A stretch of 64,000 nucleotides of DNA from Ceratotherium simum simum (Eukaryota > Chordata > Mammalia > Perissodactyla > Rhinocerotidae): the NCBI RefSeq assembly GCF_000283155.1, contig NW_004454178.1, positions 6,085,444-6,149,443 on the forward strand, written 5' to 3'. Position numbers and translations under genes: made by a program. The notes beneath the pieces are model-generated. The model saw only the letters and a list, made by a program, of their open reading frames with translations, was not told the DNA's origin and ran no database searches. Below are positions 45,247 through 56,800 of this stretch, in pieces (within the stretch, counting starts at the first letter, position 1; each line of letters starts with the position of its first letter).

Positions 45247-47329
45247 GCTCACAGTATCCTCATTTTACACTTCTGCCTTTTCCGTTTTCTTTGCTTCCTT
45301 TCCTCCTAATTCATTCTCTTTTTTGTCTTTTTGATCTTCTTTCATCTCACTGCTGATTTTCCTATACCCTTCTTTCTTCCCTATTTCTCTTTTTTCCTTT
45401 CTTCAAGCATCAGAGTTATTTTGTTCTCTTAGTTTACCTAAGCACTGTTGTCTTAGGTGGAAAGATTTCCTGAAACACTGATTTAGTCCCAGGAAACAGA
45501 AAATACCTAGGATTAAAATAATATTTAAAACAAGACAGGGAGTCTTAAAATTATTTTATTGTGGCCCCTGATTCTCTTCCTTCATGCTCCTGCATATAGA
45601 AAGTACAAGTGTAAAAGAATAAAAGTGACTTATATGTATGTATTGACAGAAGTCTCATTACTAATATCTGCAAGTATGTGGGTGGGTAATAGTTATTCCA
45701 GTGTCTTATTTATTTTGCATTAACCTGTAATAATTTGGCCCCTCAACTATTTATTCTTTCACTCCTTCCTACAAATTCAGACACCTATTTGAGAAAATTA
45801 TCTTGACTCACTAATAATTTTGGCTTTGCTGAAAGTAATTTTTTTTTTTAATTTCCAACCACTCCAATTCATAGCTTCTAATTTTAAAGATGGCCTTTTT
45901 CAAGTCTTTTTTTATTTTTACAACACTTTCATAAATAATTTGCCTCACATATACCAGGTTTGAGCAATAGTCTTTAAAATTCAGTTGCCAGGGTAATTTT
46001 TGAAAGTACAGACACTACAAAGACAAAAACAAATAAAATAACCTCCACAAAATACCCCTTTGGTTCTTGTCAACAAATGTTCAGGGCATGTCTCCTTTAA
46101 AACAACACTATTTCAGCATTTTTTTTCCCTAAAACAAATGCCACAGATTTTTCCTTCTTGTTTTTTTCTTTCTTTCTTTACAAAATTACCAACTTAAAAA
46201 AATACGATAGAATTTTACTATTGTCAGCAGTTATGAAGAATTTTCCCCATAAATCCAAGATGTTTTTGCCTTTCTTCATTTTTTAAGACACTCTGATTAG
46301 ATGTTAGAATCAATAGCCCTCCTTCTTTGATAGAAATTTTTTCTTCCACTAAGTAATATTCTCTGAGTTGAAGGTGGGGCAATCAGTTTCTCCAGCTGTA
46401 TTTACCATTATGTTAGTCATAGAGCTCTGATTTTTTAAACACATTCTATGAGTTTTTTCCCCCTTAATTCAGAATATTTGATAGAATGTGATATAACACA
46501 GTTAGCACAATCTGGGCCAAAGTAAAATGTTTACAAAAGACATGAAAACTTCATAATCATCCTGTCTTCAAAAGAATACACAGTATTGATTTGAAATATT
46601 GTTACAGCTCTGGTCCTCTTTGGGAACATACTGTCAATTCACTGAATCTGATCAAATCATCTCCATCCTGTGGATTGTTGACAAATGCTGACTATGATCA
46701 AATCTGATTTGTTACCTACAAATTCAAAGATACAATGATTATCCTCTGGAAGCATAGCTATTTTTTCTAGCATTGCATATACATTACATTCATTAACTTG
46801 ATAATATTTGTAAGATCCCAAGGGTATGAGGAAAATACTAATACCAGTATTTTCAAACAAGAAAGCATTGGCATCCAGCAACAGTGTTTTGTAATATAAT
46901 TTACACAATATTATAAAGCTAATCATAAATATTAAAATCTAATCCATATATTTCCCCCTTAGTTCATCACAAAAATTATTCTAAAGACTATGGACATAAA
47001 AAAATATTCTGTCTATAACACACATAACTTTGCCAGGCTTATGTCCTACAGTCATTCATATACTTTATATGGAGTTTGGCCATACTTTATATTGAGTTAG
47101 AGCAAGAGAAAAAGACTTAATCTTCTCTTTGAATCCATAAGGGAGGAAATAAAATACTCTCATGGGCATCCTCAACGAAACAGAGGATGTAAGGCAAGCT
47201 TCCCTGAGAGTGGATTGCTCTGTTTGGGCTGATTTAAAAAATGTGCAAAGAAACGATAGGCTTGTGTGGCTGTATTTTCCATAGATTGCTGCACCAACAT
47301 ATACCTTATCTCACATGCCACTCTTACAC
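45247..47329. other. AT-rich DNA, no gene seen
   Basis: About 2 kb without a confident element. Pyrimidine-rich at 45270-45420 and 46140-46190. A T run lies at about 45840-45849. The reverse frame of 89 codons at 46657-46926 is not recognised. Confidence 0.4.
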
Positions 47330-48253
47330 TGTTGCATGGACATACCTCCATTCAGAGGTGGGATCCATTTCTTTCCCTTGAACCTGGTGAATTTTTGTAA
47401 CGATCTCAACCAATAGAATGTGGTGGATGTGACACTGCATGACTTCCAAGCCTAGGACATAGAAGAAGATCTAACTTCTGCCTGGCTCTCTCTTTCTTGC
47501 TCAGGGCACTTGTCCCTTTGGAATCAGCCACCATGTCGTGAGGAAGTTTGGGCCACATGAAGAGGGCACATGTAAGTGTTCTGGCTAAAAGTCCCAGCTA
47601 ACAGCTAGGCTGACAGCTAATAGCTAGGCTAACCAGCATTTATGTGAGTGAATGAGTCTTCACATGATTCCACCCACCCATCTCCCACCTTGGAGCCAGG
47701 CAGGCTGATGTCAAGTGGAGCAGAGATGAGCTATCCTCATTGAGCTCTGCTTAAATTGCAGATTTGTGAGCAAAATAAATGTTGTTGTTATTAGTGCCCT
47801 CGAGTGGATTCTGACTCCTAGCGACCCTGAGGACAGCAGAGCAGAACCCTACCCGGTCTTTTTGCGCCATCCTCTCACCTTCCAGAGCTGTATCAGACAA
47901 TGCTCCACTGCTATTCATAGGGTTTTCATGGCCAATTTTTTCAGAAGTGGGTGGCCAGGTCCTTCTTCCTACTCTGTCTAGTCTGGAAGTTCCGCTGAAA
48001 CCTGTCCCCCATGGGTGACCCTGCTGGTATTTGAAATCCCGGTGGCATAACTTTCAGCATCACAGCAACACGCAGCAGCCACTGTATGACAACCGACAGA
48101 TGGGTGGTGTGGTTCCGTGACTGGGAAAGGAACCTGGGCTGTGGTGGTGAGAGCACCAAATCTTAACCACTAGACCACCAGGGCTGACTTGCCATTATTT
48201 AAGCCTCTAAATTTGGTAATAATTTAATATGTACACATAGGTAACTGGAACAG
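47330..48253 (+). mobile_element. MLT1-type LTR split by an RTE insert
   Basis: 'cattcagaggtgggatccat', 'accaatagaatgtggtggat', 'agccaccatgtcgtgaggaa', 'agcagagatgagctatcctc', 'gagcaaaataaatgttgttg' on the left, then after the insert 'taagcctctaaatttggtaa' and the terminal 'aggtaactggaacag'. This follows the order of the older MLT1 LTRs. It is a solo LTR with no internal region. Confidence 0.7.
47793..48188 (+). mobile_element. RTE (BovB-like) LINE 3' end or RTE-derived SINE
   Basis: 'agtgccctcgagtggattct', 'gactcctagcgaccctgagg', 'cgccatcctctcaccttcca', 'catagggttttcatggccaa', 'agaagtgggtggccaggtcc', 'tgactgggaaaggaacctgg' and 'taaccactagaccaccaggg'. The final part mirrors the architecture of the ruminant BovB 3' end (GGGTTTTC..., GTGGGTTGCCAT-like, then GAACC...GACCACCAGGG). 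Flanks TTGTTGTTATT (47782-47792) and TTGCCATTATT (48189-48199) agree at 8 of 11, all differences being transitions. Removing the insert restores the MLT1 LTR. Confidence 0.65.
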
Positions 48254-48699
48254 CCTTCAACAAGATAACTCTTTGACACTGTACAAATTACATTGCTCAT
48301 AATTTGAGTTCCATTGGGTCTCAAAAACTAATGCTGAACCATAGCAATCTCTGGCATACTTACTCTATCTCCCCTTTTATTGAATATAGAGTTCCCTTTT
48401 GTGACTGCCTTGAGAAGAGAAACAAGTGAAACCACTTCAGAACAGGAAGTGGCCAGAGAATTATTGCTCTATGGTTTTCGTGATTCCCCAGAAGTAGAAA
48501 AAAAACAGGATAAGAATCCTGTTCACGAAACCCTTAAACTTGATTAAGGTAAATTGTTTACAGCAACCTACACAACCACCAGCTGGTGTGGCTGAAAGCT
48601 TATCTCCAGGTGTTTTAAGGATTCTATGTCAATAACAGTTCTTCCTTTGATGTGGTTCTGAGAAATCCGTACGGACTATTGAGCAAACATAATCCTTAT
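48254..48699. other. Unassigned DNA, no gene seen
   Basis: No recognised element or exon. Confidence 0.35.
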
Positions 48700-48718
48700 A
48701 GAATAGAAGAGGGGCTTA

Positions 48719-48960
48719 GGGGCAGCCTGGTGGCGCAGCAGTTAAGTGTGCGCTCTCCGCTTTGGCGGCCTGGGGGTCACAGGTGCGGACCCCGGACACA
48801 GACAGACGCACCACTTGTCAAGCCATGCTGTGGCAGCATCCCACATAAAGTAGGGAAAGATGTGCACAGATGTTAGCCCAGGGCCAATCTTCCTCAGCAA
48901 AAAAGAGGAGGATGGGCATCAGATGTTAGCTCAGGGCTGATATTCCTCCCTCCCTAAAAA
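48719..48960 (+). mobile_element. ERE SINE (ERE2/3-type)
   Basis: Head 'ggggcagcctggtggcgcag', body 'gctgtggcagcatcccacat', 'agggccaatcttcctcagca', second tail module 'gatgttagctcagggctgat', A-rich end. Target duplication starts AGAATAGAAG at 48700-48709 and 48961-48970 and continues with small changes to CTTA on both sides. The B box is degraded ('ggtgcggacccc'). Confidence 0.9.
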
Positions 48961-49139
48961 AGAATAGAAGGGAGCTTATATGCAGCAATGTAGTCTACCG
49001 TTGTAACCTCTAAATCTATTGCAATTAACCAGACAGGCCTTCAACTAAAGCTTTTACGCAAATACCCTCTGAAAGTGCCACGATAAGGTGGCCAAGACAA
49101 TGCAATAACCATCTAGAAGAATAAGGCAGAGAGTAGAGT

Positions 49140-49390
49140 ATTTAATAGTATGGACTCTGGAGCCAGTCTGCTGGGTTCAAATTCTGTCTCTGATGCTGAT
49201 TGTATGATCTTAGGGCAAGTTCTATTTTTCTAGCTTTAGAAAATTAGCCTTTCTTCTCCTCAGTTCCCTCATTTCTAAAATGAAAGTGATTGAGTTGTTG
49301 TAATGTTTAAAGGAGTTAATAGATGCACAGAGTGTATAACAGTGCTTGGTATACGGTAAGTGCTCAGTAAATGTTAACTATTACAATTAT
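49140..49390 (+). mobile_element. MIR SINE, near full length
   Basis: 'atagtatggactctggagcc', 'agtctgctgggttcaaattc', 'tctgtctctgatgctgattg', 'cagttccctcatttctaaaa', 'aatgtttaaaggagttaata', 'aacagtgcttggtatacggt' and 'aagtgctcagtaaatgttaa' are the MIR modules in order, including the tRNA-derived head. Confidence 0.88.
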
Positions 49391-49395
49391 ATTAT

Positions 49396-51219
49396 GAGTG
49401 AACCATTGAGTGTCTTGAATTACTCAAGAATTTCCCCTCTTTCACCGTTATAAAGTATCTTAGGGTTCTGGGCAGTTAATCATCCAACTTGTTTAGGCAG
49501 AAGATATGCTTCAAGCACATTTTTAACATCAATACTTTCTCTGGTAGTGTCACAATCTCTCCAGGGACCTCCTGTGACAGTCAGCTCTGGACATCAAGGT
49601 TACATACTATTCTTTTCATTCCCCTCTAGGCAAGTAGAGAATACCTCATGACCACTGAGTATGCAGCTTCAATGCTGCATAGATAGTGATAATGCTAATT
49701 AGCCATAAAAGATTGCAATAACAGTTTGAAATGAGGTTCGTATTGTATTGGTGAAAATTGAGCAGTTGGGAAACTTGACTTCAGAAAGAATTCATGATAT
49801 AGATGATATTCTTTGAAGCACGTTTCAGAGCCAGCCACCATTGTTTTTTTCACTTTGTATGGCTTCCTCACCATAAGCTGAAGAATCATTGGTAGGAAAT
49901 TGTGGTTTATTCTCATGTAATAAGAAACTGATTCTAACTGGGAAGTGAAAGATGATATAAATCCCAGAAAGTAACATTTTGCTGAGACCAGCTCCATGGA
50001 ATGGGATTTCCAGTAAGTTATGAAATGACCCGGCAATGGCAGATTTTGAAGGAGAAACACAGTAGAAAGTGTGGAGCCCCAGGAAAGTTCAGCCGTGCTT
50101 AGCTTTAAATCACATCTGGTATTGCACATACTTATCTCAGTTGGCCAAATGCTAATAGCAGGGACAGAGTAATCCAAGAAGGTGACAGTGGAAGTTCTCG
50201 TTCCAAAACTTCCCTCATTGTTTGAATGATCACTATGTCCTCTTTTATGAGATTATCAGCATTTTTTCCTTTCTCCAAGAGACATTAGTATTTTACCACT
50301 ATCAGCAGTTATGGGAAACTGTGAAGCCAAGACTATTCTTCTCTATACATAGTGGCTTCCACTTTTCCAAATCTCTGGTTTTCTCTGCATGCCTTCTCAC
50401 ATCTTCCACTATCAGTGTAACAAATTTCCTGTATTAAACTCCTCTGTTGGAAACGTCTAGAGTAATTTCTGTTTCCTGACTGATACACACATGTCAAATC
50501 TTTGTAATATGTCTGAAAGAAAACTCTAGAAAGCTGGATTTGAAGAGTAACAGAAATTCTAAATAATATAACTGAAACTATTTCTGGATCATTGATTGTT
50601 TGGGCATCTACAGTCATGCCATTAATGATCAGCTTTTAATAGGCATAGACAAGGTCGGTTTTTGCAAAGATCTGATCCTCATTAAGGATAGTAAGAAGTT
50701 TATTAAGTACAAATACTACATACTGAAACTTCTTAAGGTCTTTCTTAGTCCTTTTATAGTCTCTATAGAGTTTACCATAAAGCATTATTAACAGTATAAT
50801 TAGATTAGTCCACAGTATGCACAATTTATTCAATGGTAGCTTAGTTGACTAGAACCTCAAATATCTCCTCTATATTTTTCCTTAAAACAACATGTTCGTT
50901 TCTGACTTGGAGTAAATAGACAGAATGGCATAGGCATACTTATTGGTGTAATTTTTCAGAGATATCACTGGAGTTGTTATCATCTTGTTGAAGTTAGGAC
51001 TTTTCCATCATTTTGAATATCTTAGATATTAATTCCTAATGTTATGAGACAGTTTCTCCCCTCCAGTATATTTTGATGACAAATGGAAGCATTTTTAAAA
51101 TCGCAACATTCTAGTAATATCGATTGTTTGATCATTATAATCTTGAAGCAATATGATGAGTGGTCACAGTGGTGAGAAAGGGCTTGGAGAAAATATTACA
51201 GAAGGGTCTCAACCATACT
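49396..51219. other. AT-rich DNA with a 160-codon reverse open frame
   Basis: The reverse frame at 49695-50177 is the longest gap-free one in the window. It has no domain, signal peptide pattern or homology I recognise and no repeat composition. A chance frame is the simplest reading. No confident repeat was seen in this 1.8 kb. Confidence 0.35.
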
Positions 51220-51370
51220 TTTAAACCATTTCTATAACATCCTCTCCCATTTACTCCACGAGCCACTGAAATCTGGCTCCCACCCCTCAACTCCCATCCT
51301 GTCTTTCACCTCTCTGTTGGAAGTGTCTTGAAAAGGCCATCGGTGACCATTTAACAAGAATGTGAAGTAC
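51220..51370 (+). mobile_element. L2-like LINE fragment
   Basis: 'cactgaaatctggctcccac', 'ccctcaactcccatcctgtc' and 'aaaaggccatcggtgaccat' resemble an internal L2 region. The call is linked to the clearer L2 at 51790-52130. Confidence 0.45.
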
Positions 51371-51560
51371 AGTTCCTTTTTCTTGAAAATCTCTTTCCCT
51401 GGGTCTTGGTTTTTTGAACCTACTTTATCCTAGATGTGGTTAATTAAGGATCTTGTTTTCTCTTCCCTAAACAATGTAATAGCCTCCTAATGTGTCTCAT
51501 TGTCTCTACTGTGTTTCCTTTCCAATCTGTCTTCTACTTTGTCACAGCAGAGAAGGCAAC

Positions 51561-51745
51561 ATAGAACAACGAGAAGATCATGGACTTGAAGCCAGAAAGA
51601 CCTGGGTTCAGATCTCAGCTTTTCCATGTAAGTGACCTCAGGCTGACCTCAATTTTGACACATCCTGTAAATGTGAATAACAGAACTTACCTTGTGGAGT
51701 TGTTTTCAGAATCAAAAATAATAATGTCTATAAAGTGGCTTGTAC
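51561..51745 (+). mobile_element. MIR SINE
   Basis: 'agatcatggacttgaagcca', 'gaaagacctgggttcagatc', 'tccatgtaagtgacctcagg', 'cttaccttgtggagttgttt' and 'gtctataaagtggcttgtac' follow MIR order. Confidence 0.75.
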
Positions 51746-51789
51746 ATGATACAAAGTCATTTTGATTTCTTAAAAATCAACTCAGTTAT

Positions 51790-52130
51790 GAACATGTCTC
51801 TCCTCTGTTAGTTACAGGATAAATTCCAGCTTTGTTAGCGTGGCATGCATAACCCTTCACAGGCTACAGCTTCTTTTCAGTCTTAGCTTCTGTGCCACCA
51901 TCCCATGTTCTGGGAAAGCACAGATGGGCTTGTTCTGTTCCACACCTGGTCTCTCATTTATGCTTCCATATATTTGCATATAGAGTTCTCCATCTGCAAT
52001 GTAGTTTGCCCTCCTGTCTGAACGGCAGGCTCTCAATTTATTCTTCAGAGCCCTATTCAAATGTTATCTCCTAGTTCTTTGCCTTCATTCTAATACATTT
52101 TAAACAGCTTTTGCTGTTAAAGTGGTCTCT
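51790..52130 (+). mobile_element. L2 LINE fragment
   Basis: 'caggataaattccagctttg', 'ttagcgtggcatgcataacc', 'ccttcacaggctacagcttc', 'tctgcaatgtagtttgccct' and 'ttattcttcagagccctatt', 'caaatgttatctcctagttc' match L2 3'-region modules in order. Confidence 0.7.
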
Positions 52131-52323
52131 TGTTCTTGAAGATTCTGCTCTTTGTATGCTGGAATTTGCAAATAAAGACTGTGGCTCGCCTACTTGAGAA
52201 GTAGATAATCTATAGAACCCAGCAGATATTCTGGAACTTACTTTCCTTATGGTCTGTTAACCCTGTTGTCAAGGGCATGCTATTTCCATATTAATATTTT
52301 CCATATTAAGAAGAGATATTTTA

Positions 52324-52573
52324 TTTAATTTAATTTATTTCTTTGTGTGTGAGGAAGATCAGCCCTGAGCTAACATCCATGCCAATCCTCCTCTTTTTGC
52401 TGAGGAAGACTGGCCCTGAGCTAACATCCGTGTTGATCTTTCTCCACTTTATGGAGGACGCTGCCACAGCATGGCCTGACAAGTGGTGCGTCGGTGTGTG
52501 CCCAGGATCCGAACCCGGGCCGCCAGCAGCAGAGCATGCGCACTTAGCCACTCCGCCACAGGGCCTGCCCAAA
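52324..52573 (-). mobile_element. ERE SINE (ERE2/3-type)
   Basis: 'gaagatcagccctgagctaa', 'actggccctgagctaacatc', 'tccactttatggaggacgct', reverse B-box 'aggatccgaaccc' and head 'ccacagggcctgccc' ending 52570. A diverged target duplication, AAGAGATATTTTA (52311-52323) and AACAGAAATTTTA (52574-52586), agrees at 11 of 13. Confidence 0.88.
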
Positions 52574-52896
52574 AACAGAAATTTTAGTTAAAATTCGTCG
52601 TTATAATAATTCTGGTTACTGCTGAAGATATAAGATAAGTATTCCCATATCACTCATATCACTTATGACGGGAATGCAAATTTTGGAGAAAACAGTTTGT
52701 CAATATATATCTGAACCAATACTTAAAATATTTGCACTATTTAACCCAATGATTCTATTTCTAAAAATCTATTTAAAGAAAATAAAATGATACGTGTACA
52801 CAGATTCATGCATTAGCATGTTCATCATATAGTTATAGTCAAAAACTCGATAGAACTTAATTAACCAAAATTAAGTTTTAGTTGCATAAATTATAA

Positions 52897-53044
52897 TATA
52901 TATACAATAGAATACTATCCTAGATAGTATCATAGTATAGTATTATAGTATAGTATCTATAGTATAGTATCTACTATCTATATTATAGATAGTATCTATT
53001 CTAGGATAGAATACTATCTTAGATAGTATTCTATTGTATATATA
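52897..53044. repeat. AT-rich imperfect palindrome, about 150 bp
   Basis: The left arm 52897-52930 (starts TATATATACAATAGAATACT) pairs with the right arm 53011-53044 (ends AGTATTCTATTGTATATATA) with about 2 mismatches in 34 bp. The 80-bp spacer is made of TATAGTATAGTATC-type units and is itself partly self-complementary (AGTATAGTATCTACTATCTA and TATAGATAGTATCTATTCTA). It begins within the L1 motif 'acaatagaatactat'. Confidence 0.85.
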
Positions 53045-53134
53045 TATATTAAATGCTACATTTATGAAGCATTTATAATAAAACAGAAAATCTTTATGAT
53101 GTAATATTAAATAAAAAATCAGAACAAAGTCATA

Positions 53135-53294
53135 CAGTCATGCACTGCACAATGACCTTTCAGTCACTGACGGATCGCATATATGATGGTGGTCCCATGA
53201 GCTTATGTGTATAGTAGGCTGTACCATCTAAGTTTGTGTAGGTACACTCTATGATGTTCACACAACGACGAAATCACCTAATGATGCATAACTG
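53135..53294. mobile_element. TcMar-type internally deleted DNA element
   Basis: 160 bp with inverted ends CAGTCATGCACTGCACAATG and (reverse of the right end) CAGTTATGCATCATTAGGTG, flanked by TA at 53133-53134 and 53295-53296, the mark of Tc1/mariner insertion. Interior 'gatggtggtcccatgagctt', 'taggctgtaccatctaagtt', 'gtgtaggtacactctatgat', 'tcacacaacgacgaaatcac' is a known mammalian repeat whose longer copies have more interior. Removing it rejoins the L1. Confidence 0.75.
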
Positions 53295-53400
53295 TACTTT
53301 CAGTATGACCATAACTGTATTGAATAGGTATATAGAAAAAGACTGAAAAGAAATATGCTGAAAAAATGTTAGTGATTATCTATATTAATCACTACTCTGT

Positions 53401-53727
53401 GGCTTCAGAGTAAAACTTTATTTCTTGTTATGTCACAGTCCAGTGCAGACTTGGAGGATGACTCTTTTCCATGTAATTATTTGAGGAACTAGCTCTTCCC
53501 ATTCTCTAGAGACTGACTTCTTATATGCATTCACTAATGCATAAAGGAAGATGAAAGAAGGAGATTTCAGAGGTATGCCCTAGAATTGAGACCCATTGCT
53601 TTCATCCACATGCCATTGGCCAGAACTTAGTCACATGACCCCCCTACTTTCCCAAAGTTTGGGGAACTGTATTCCCAAGAGGAAGAAAAGAAACTTGAAT
53701 ATTGGCAGCACTAGCATTGCCGTCCTT
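53401..53727. other. Possible LTR-like insert, unassigned
   Basis: 'ccacatgccattggccagaa', 'cttagtcacatgacccccct' suggest a common interspersed repeat I cannot name. It separates two parts of one L1M copy. Confidence 0.3.
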
Positions 53728-53830
53728 ATCTGTGAAAGGAAATTTAACAAAAAATTTCTATTTTTTGACATTTTTATGTATTTTCCAATTTTTCCCCATA
53801 ACTATGTATTACAAGAGAAAAATGTATAAT

Positions 53831-56800
53831 TAGAAGCCCTCAAAGTTTTAAAAGAAGCTACTTTAATTTCTATGACATGAAGTTACACTGTCTAGAGTAT
53901 TTCCTTGGATATTCAAAAAGTAAAATTTGGTCCAGCAAGAGTTGCTATTGCAAGATTTCATTATTAACACCATAAAAAAAATCCAGGCAATATGAACAGT
54001 CCTTTGATTCAACTGATAGAGTTCAAATAGCTATATAGCATAGAGAAGTACATTGATTATTCCACAAACTTATCAAATATTGTTTAAGAAAATAGAGTGT
54101 CGAGTAATCTAACTTTAAGTCATGTTTTTTGTAGAAAGAGATGGAAATGTGGAAATGTCTGAGATCCAAATTCCTGAACCTCAAGGCCTTTTCTGTCAGC
54201 ACTCTTTCTATAGCTCTATCACTCCCAAATTGTCCTTAACCCATCCGCGTTGGCCCTCTTCTTATTTGGGAGTGAAGAGGAAGCAGAGAGAGATGTTGGA
54301 GAACCACGGAAACCCCTTCCTTCAACTTCTCCTTTCAACGTCCAGAGGGCAACATTTATTCTGGATAGTGTTGAAAATGTTGACTCCCAAACTGTCGAGG
54401 TGATGGCAGTCTTTTCTTCCTTCCTTCCTTCCAGTCGTCCACCCATCCACCCAACCACTTACCAAAGAAACATTGATTGAGACTACAAAGAAAAAGGAAC
54501 TATGCAGTGTAACTTTATTTTTGGTCTTCTGCTTTTATTTGCTACATGATGATGAAAGTTCTTCTCAATATGCACCCTGGAGAGCTGGTACACTGACAGA
54601 AATTCTTTCTATTTGCTCTAGAACAGCCATTTTAAACACAGGATCTGCTCAGATCCCAGTCTGGGACCCTATCTTAACCACCAGACCATTCCTTCTGTAG
54701 CTCAGGAGAGCACCTCTCTACCCCCATCTGCTCAAAATATCCTATAATCTTTGTGTTCCCACTGTAGTTCTTTGGGTTTCATATTTTCCTTATCCATTTC
54801 CAAGTCTAGCTGCATTGCAGAGTTAAGTTTATGATCATGAAATAAAAACTAAACAACAACAACAGTACCAAAATCTACACAGCCTGCTGATAAACTTCCT
54901 TTTTTGTGCACACATTAGCCTCAAACTTCCAATTCTGAAAAATGTGGCATAGTAGTTAAAAAAAAATCAAGCAAAACCCAGCAGGTCTATCACAAGGCGA
55001 CTACTCCTCAAAACAATGCAGCTTGCAATCAGGAAGTCTCAGAAAGATTCTAACACCATAGCTAGCCCATTATCCACAACATATAAGGGGCTATACGTTG
55101 AGCCTTGGTGCATATAGTGTATATGAACCATTGATTCTGCCATCACATGCCTGTCAGGCTGGCGCAGTGTTGGCACAGAGCAGCTGCAGCAGTGGCGTTG
55201 CTACAGTAGAAGATGTTGCTCTCCTCCTCATTGGGCTAACCCAAGTATGGTCTTTCTATACTCATTAGAACCTACTTTCACATTAGTTCACGGGCACCCT
55301 TCATTCTCGCGTTGTGTAAGGAAAGCATGTCTAGAACAAAAGTCCTAAAGAAGAAATTGGATTAACAACATATTTTATTCTGTAATACTCTAGGTAAAAT
55401 TTAAAAAGTCACATTTTTGGCCTTTCTCAGTTTATCAGATTGAGCAACACAGATTTTATTACATCCGACCTCTTGGGTCATTAGCATTCCATAATCATTA
55501 ACATTTCATTACATTTTTTTTTCAGAGCACAAAATGTCCTTAGAAACATACGTGAAATATTTAAGAATCTTGTATAAAATGTACAAAAGAACATGAAAAA
55601 TATTAATTTTTATGTTTAGAGGGGAGAAAAAAATCTCTTAATTTCTCCTTGGTTTCCAATTAAAATTTTGAACTCTTGGTTAAATGCTTTAGTCAATCTT
55701 GCCTAATTGAATGGAATTTGTTGCCTTTCCATCCTCGTCTAGTCTTTCTTGTCTCCTGTTTGCATTCTTGGTTTGCATGGTTGGTTGTGTCTGCAGAGCC
55801 AGGAGAATCAGGACACAGGATTTTATTGTATGTGTTTGGGATTATTTGATCTACCACTCCATATTATATTAAGGCAGAGAACACTGGATTTTCTAAATTG
55901 TTTGGTAAAATGGGTCAAATTCTCTAAATATTTTTTATCACACCCTCCTTTTTCCAGGAGACTAACTCAGGGATTTATTTACTCCACAGGTATGCTGACG
56001 GCTTTATTGAGTACACACAATAAGTTATGCACTATACAAACACATTCTCTTTAGATGTTGTCTCTGAGCATCAGGTTCAAAGGCTTTATTTAGCTCTGGC
56101 ATTAAAAGAAAACAGAAATAACTGTGCTTTTACTGAAACACAATTGCTAAAAAAAAATTGATGTTTTTTTCTTTCAGTCAACATTTTTTGGTGGTGATAA
56201 TTCTGACCATGCAGTAAGAGAAAGAAGCTTCCTTATTTCACAAAATCATTTTTTATAATACAGATATGTTCATTTTAAGTGAATGTGTGCTTTGAGACTA
56301 GAATTAACCAGATGATATTTGAGACAAGGATGAACACCTACGATTTGAGTTAGTGTTTTAGTGTTTCTCAGTGAGGTTCAGTTATGTGAGAGACTAATGT
56401 CCAGTAATTTATCCCCAAAGAAAGGCTCTGATTTTCCTCACAATATCATTTCCTAATAACAATGAGTGAGCTATATTTATAAACTGTTCAGGAAACTAAC
56501 ACAAATCCCCATTGGAGCAGAGGGACTAGAATATAGATAATTAGTGCTTTCTGGCGGTGATTTGGGTTAAAGTGAGATGCTAATTCTCTTTTCAAATCTT
56601 ATACATTTTCTGATTATCTCCTTGTTCCCCTGAGACGAGAAGGAAGGTCTAGTTATGAGAAGACTATTCATCTTTCCCTTTTACCTTTGACTGGTTAAAA
56701 AAAAGAGTGTTCGCAGCTCTCCTCGGAACCAAACTGGCTTACTTTGGCTTCCGTGTTTATTTGCTCTTTTTCTCCCCAGCTTTGCCTTCTTTGTGCCTGT

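Larger units (their letters stand above)
52655..53400 (+). mobile_element. L1M LINE fragment, twice interrupted
   Basis: 'ggagaaaacagtttgtcaat', 'acccaatgattctatttcta', 'gatacgtgtacacagattca', 'tcatatagttatagtcaaaa', 'tatatacaatagaatactat' then, after the palindrome, 'gatgtaatattaaataaaaa' and after the TcMar element 'cagtatgaccataactgtat'. This is the L1M 3' region in sense order. A piece at 53728-53825 ('tttttatgtattttccaatt', 'ataactatgtattacaagag') is its likely terminus. Confidence 0.65.
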
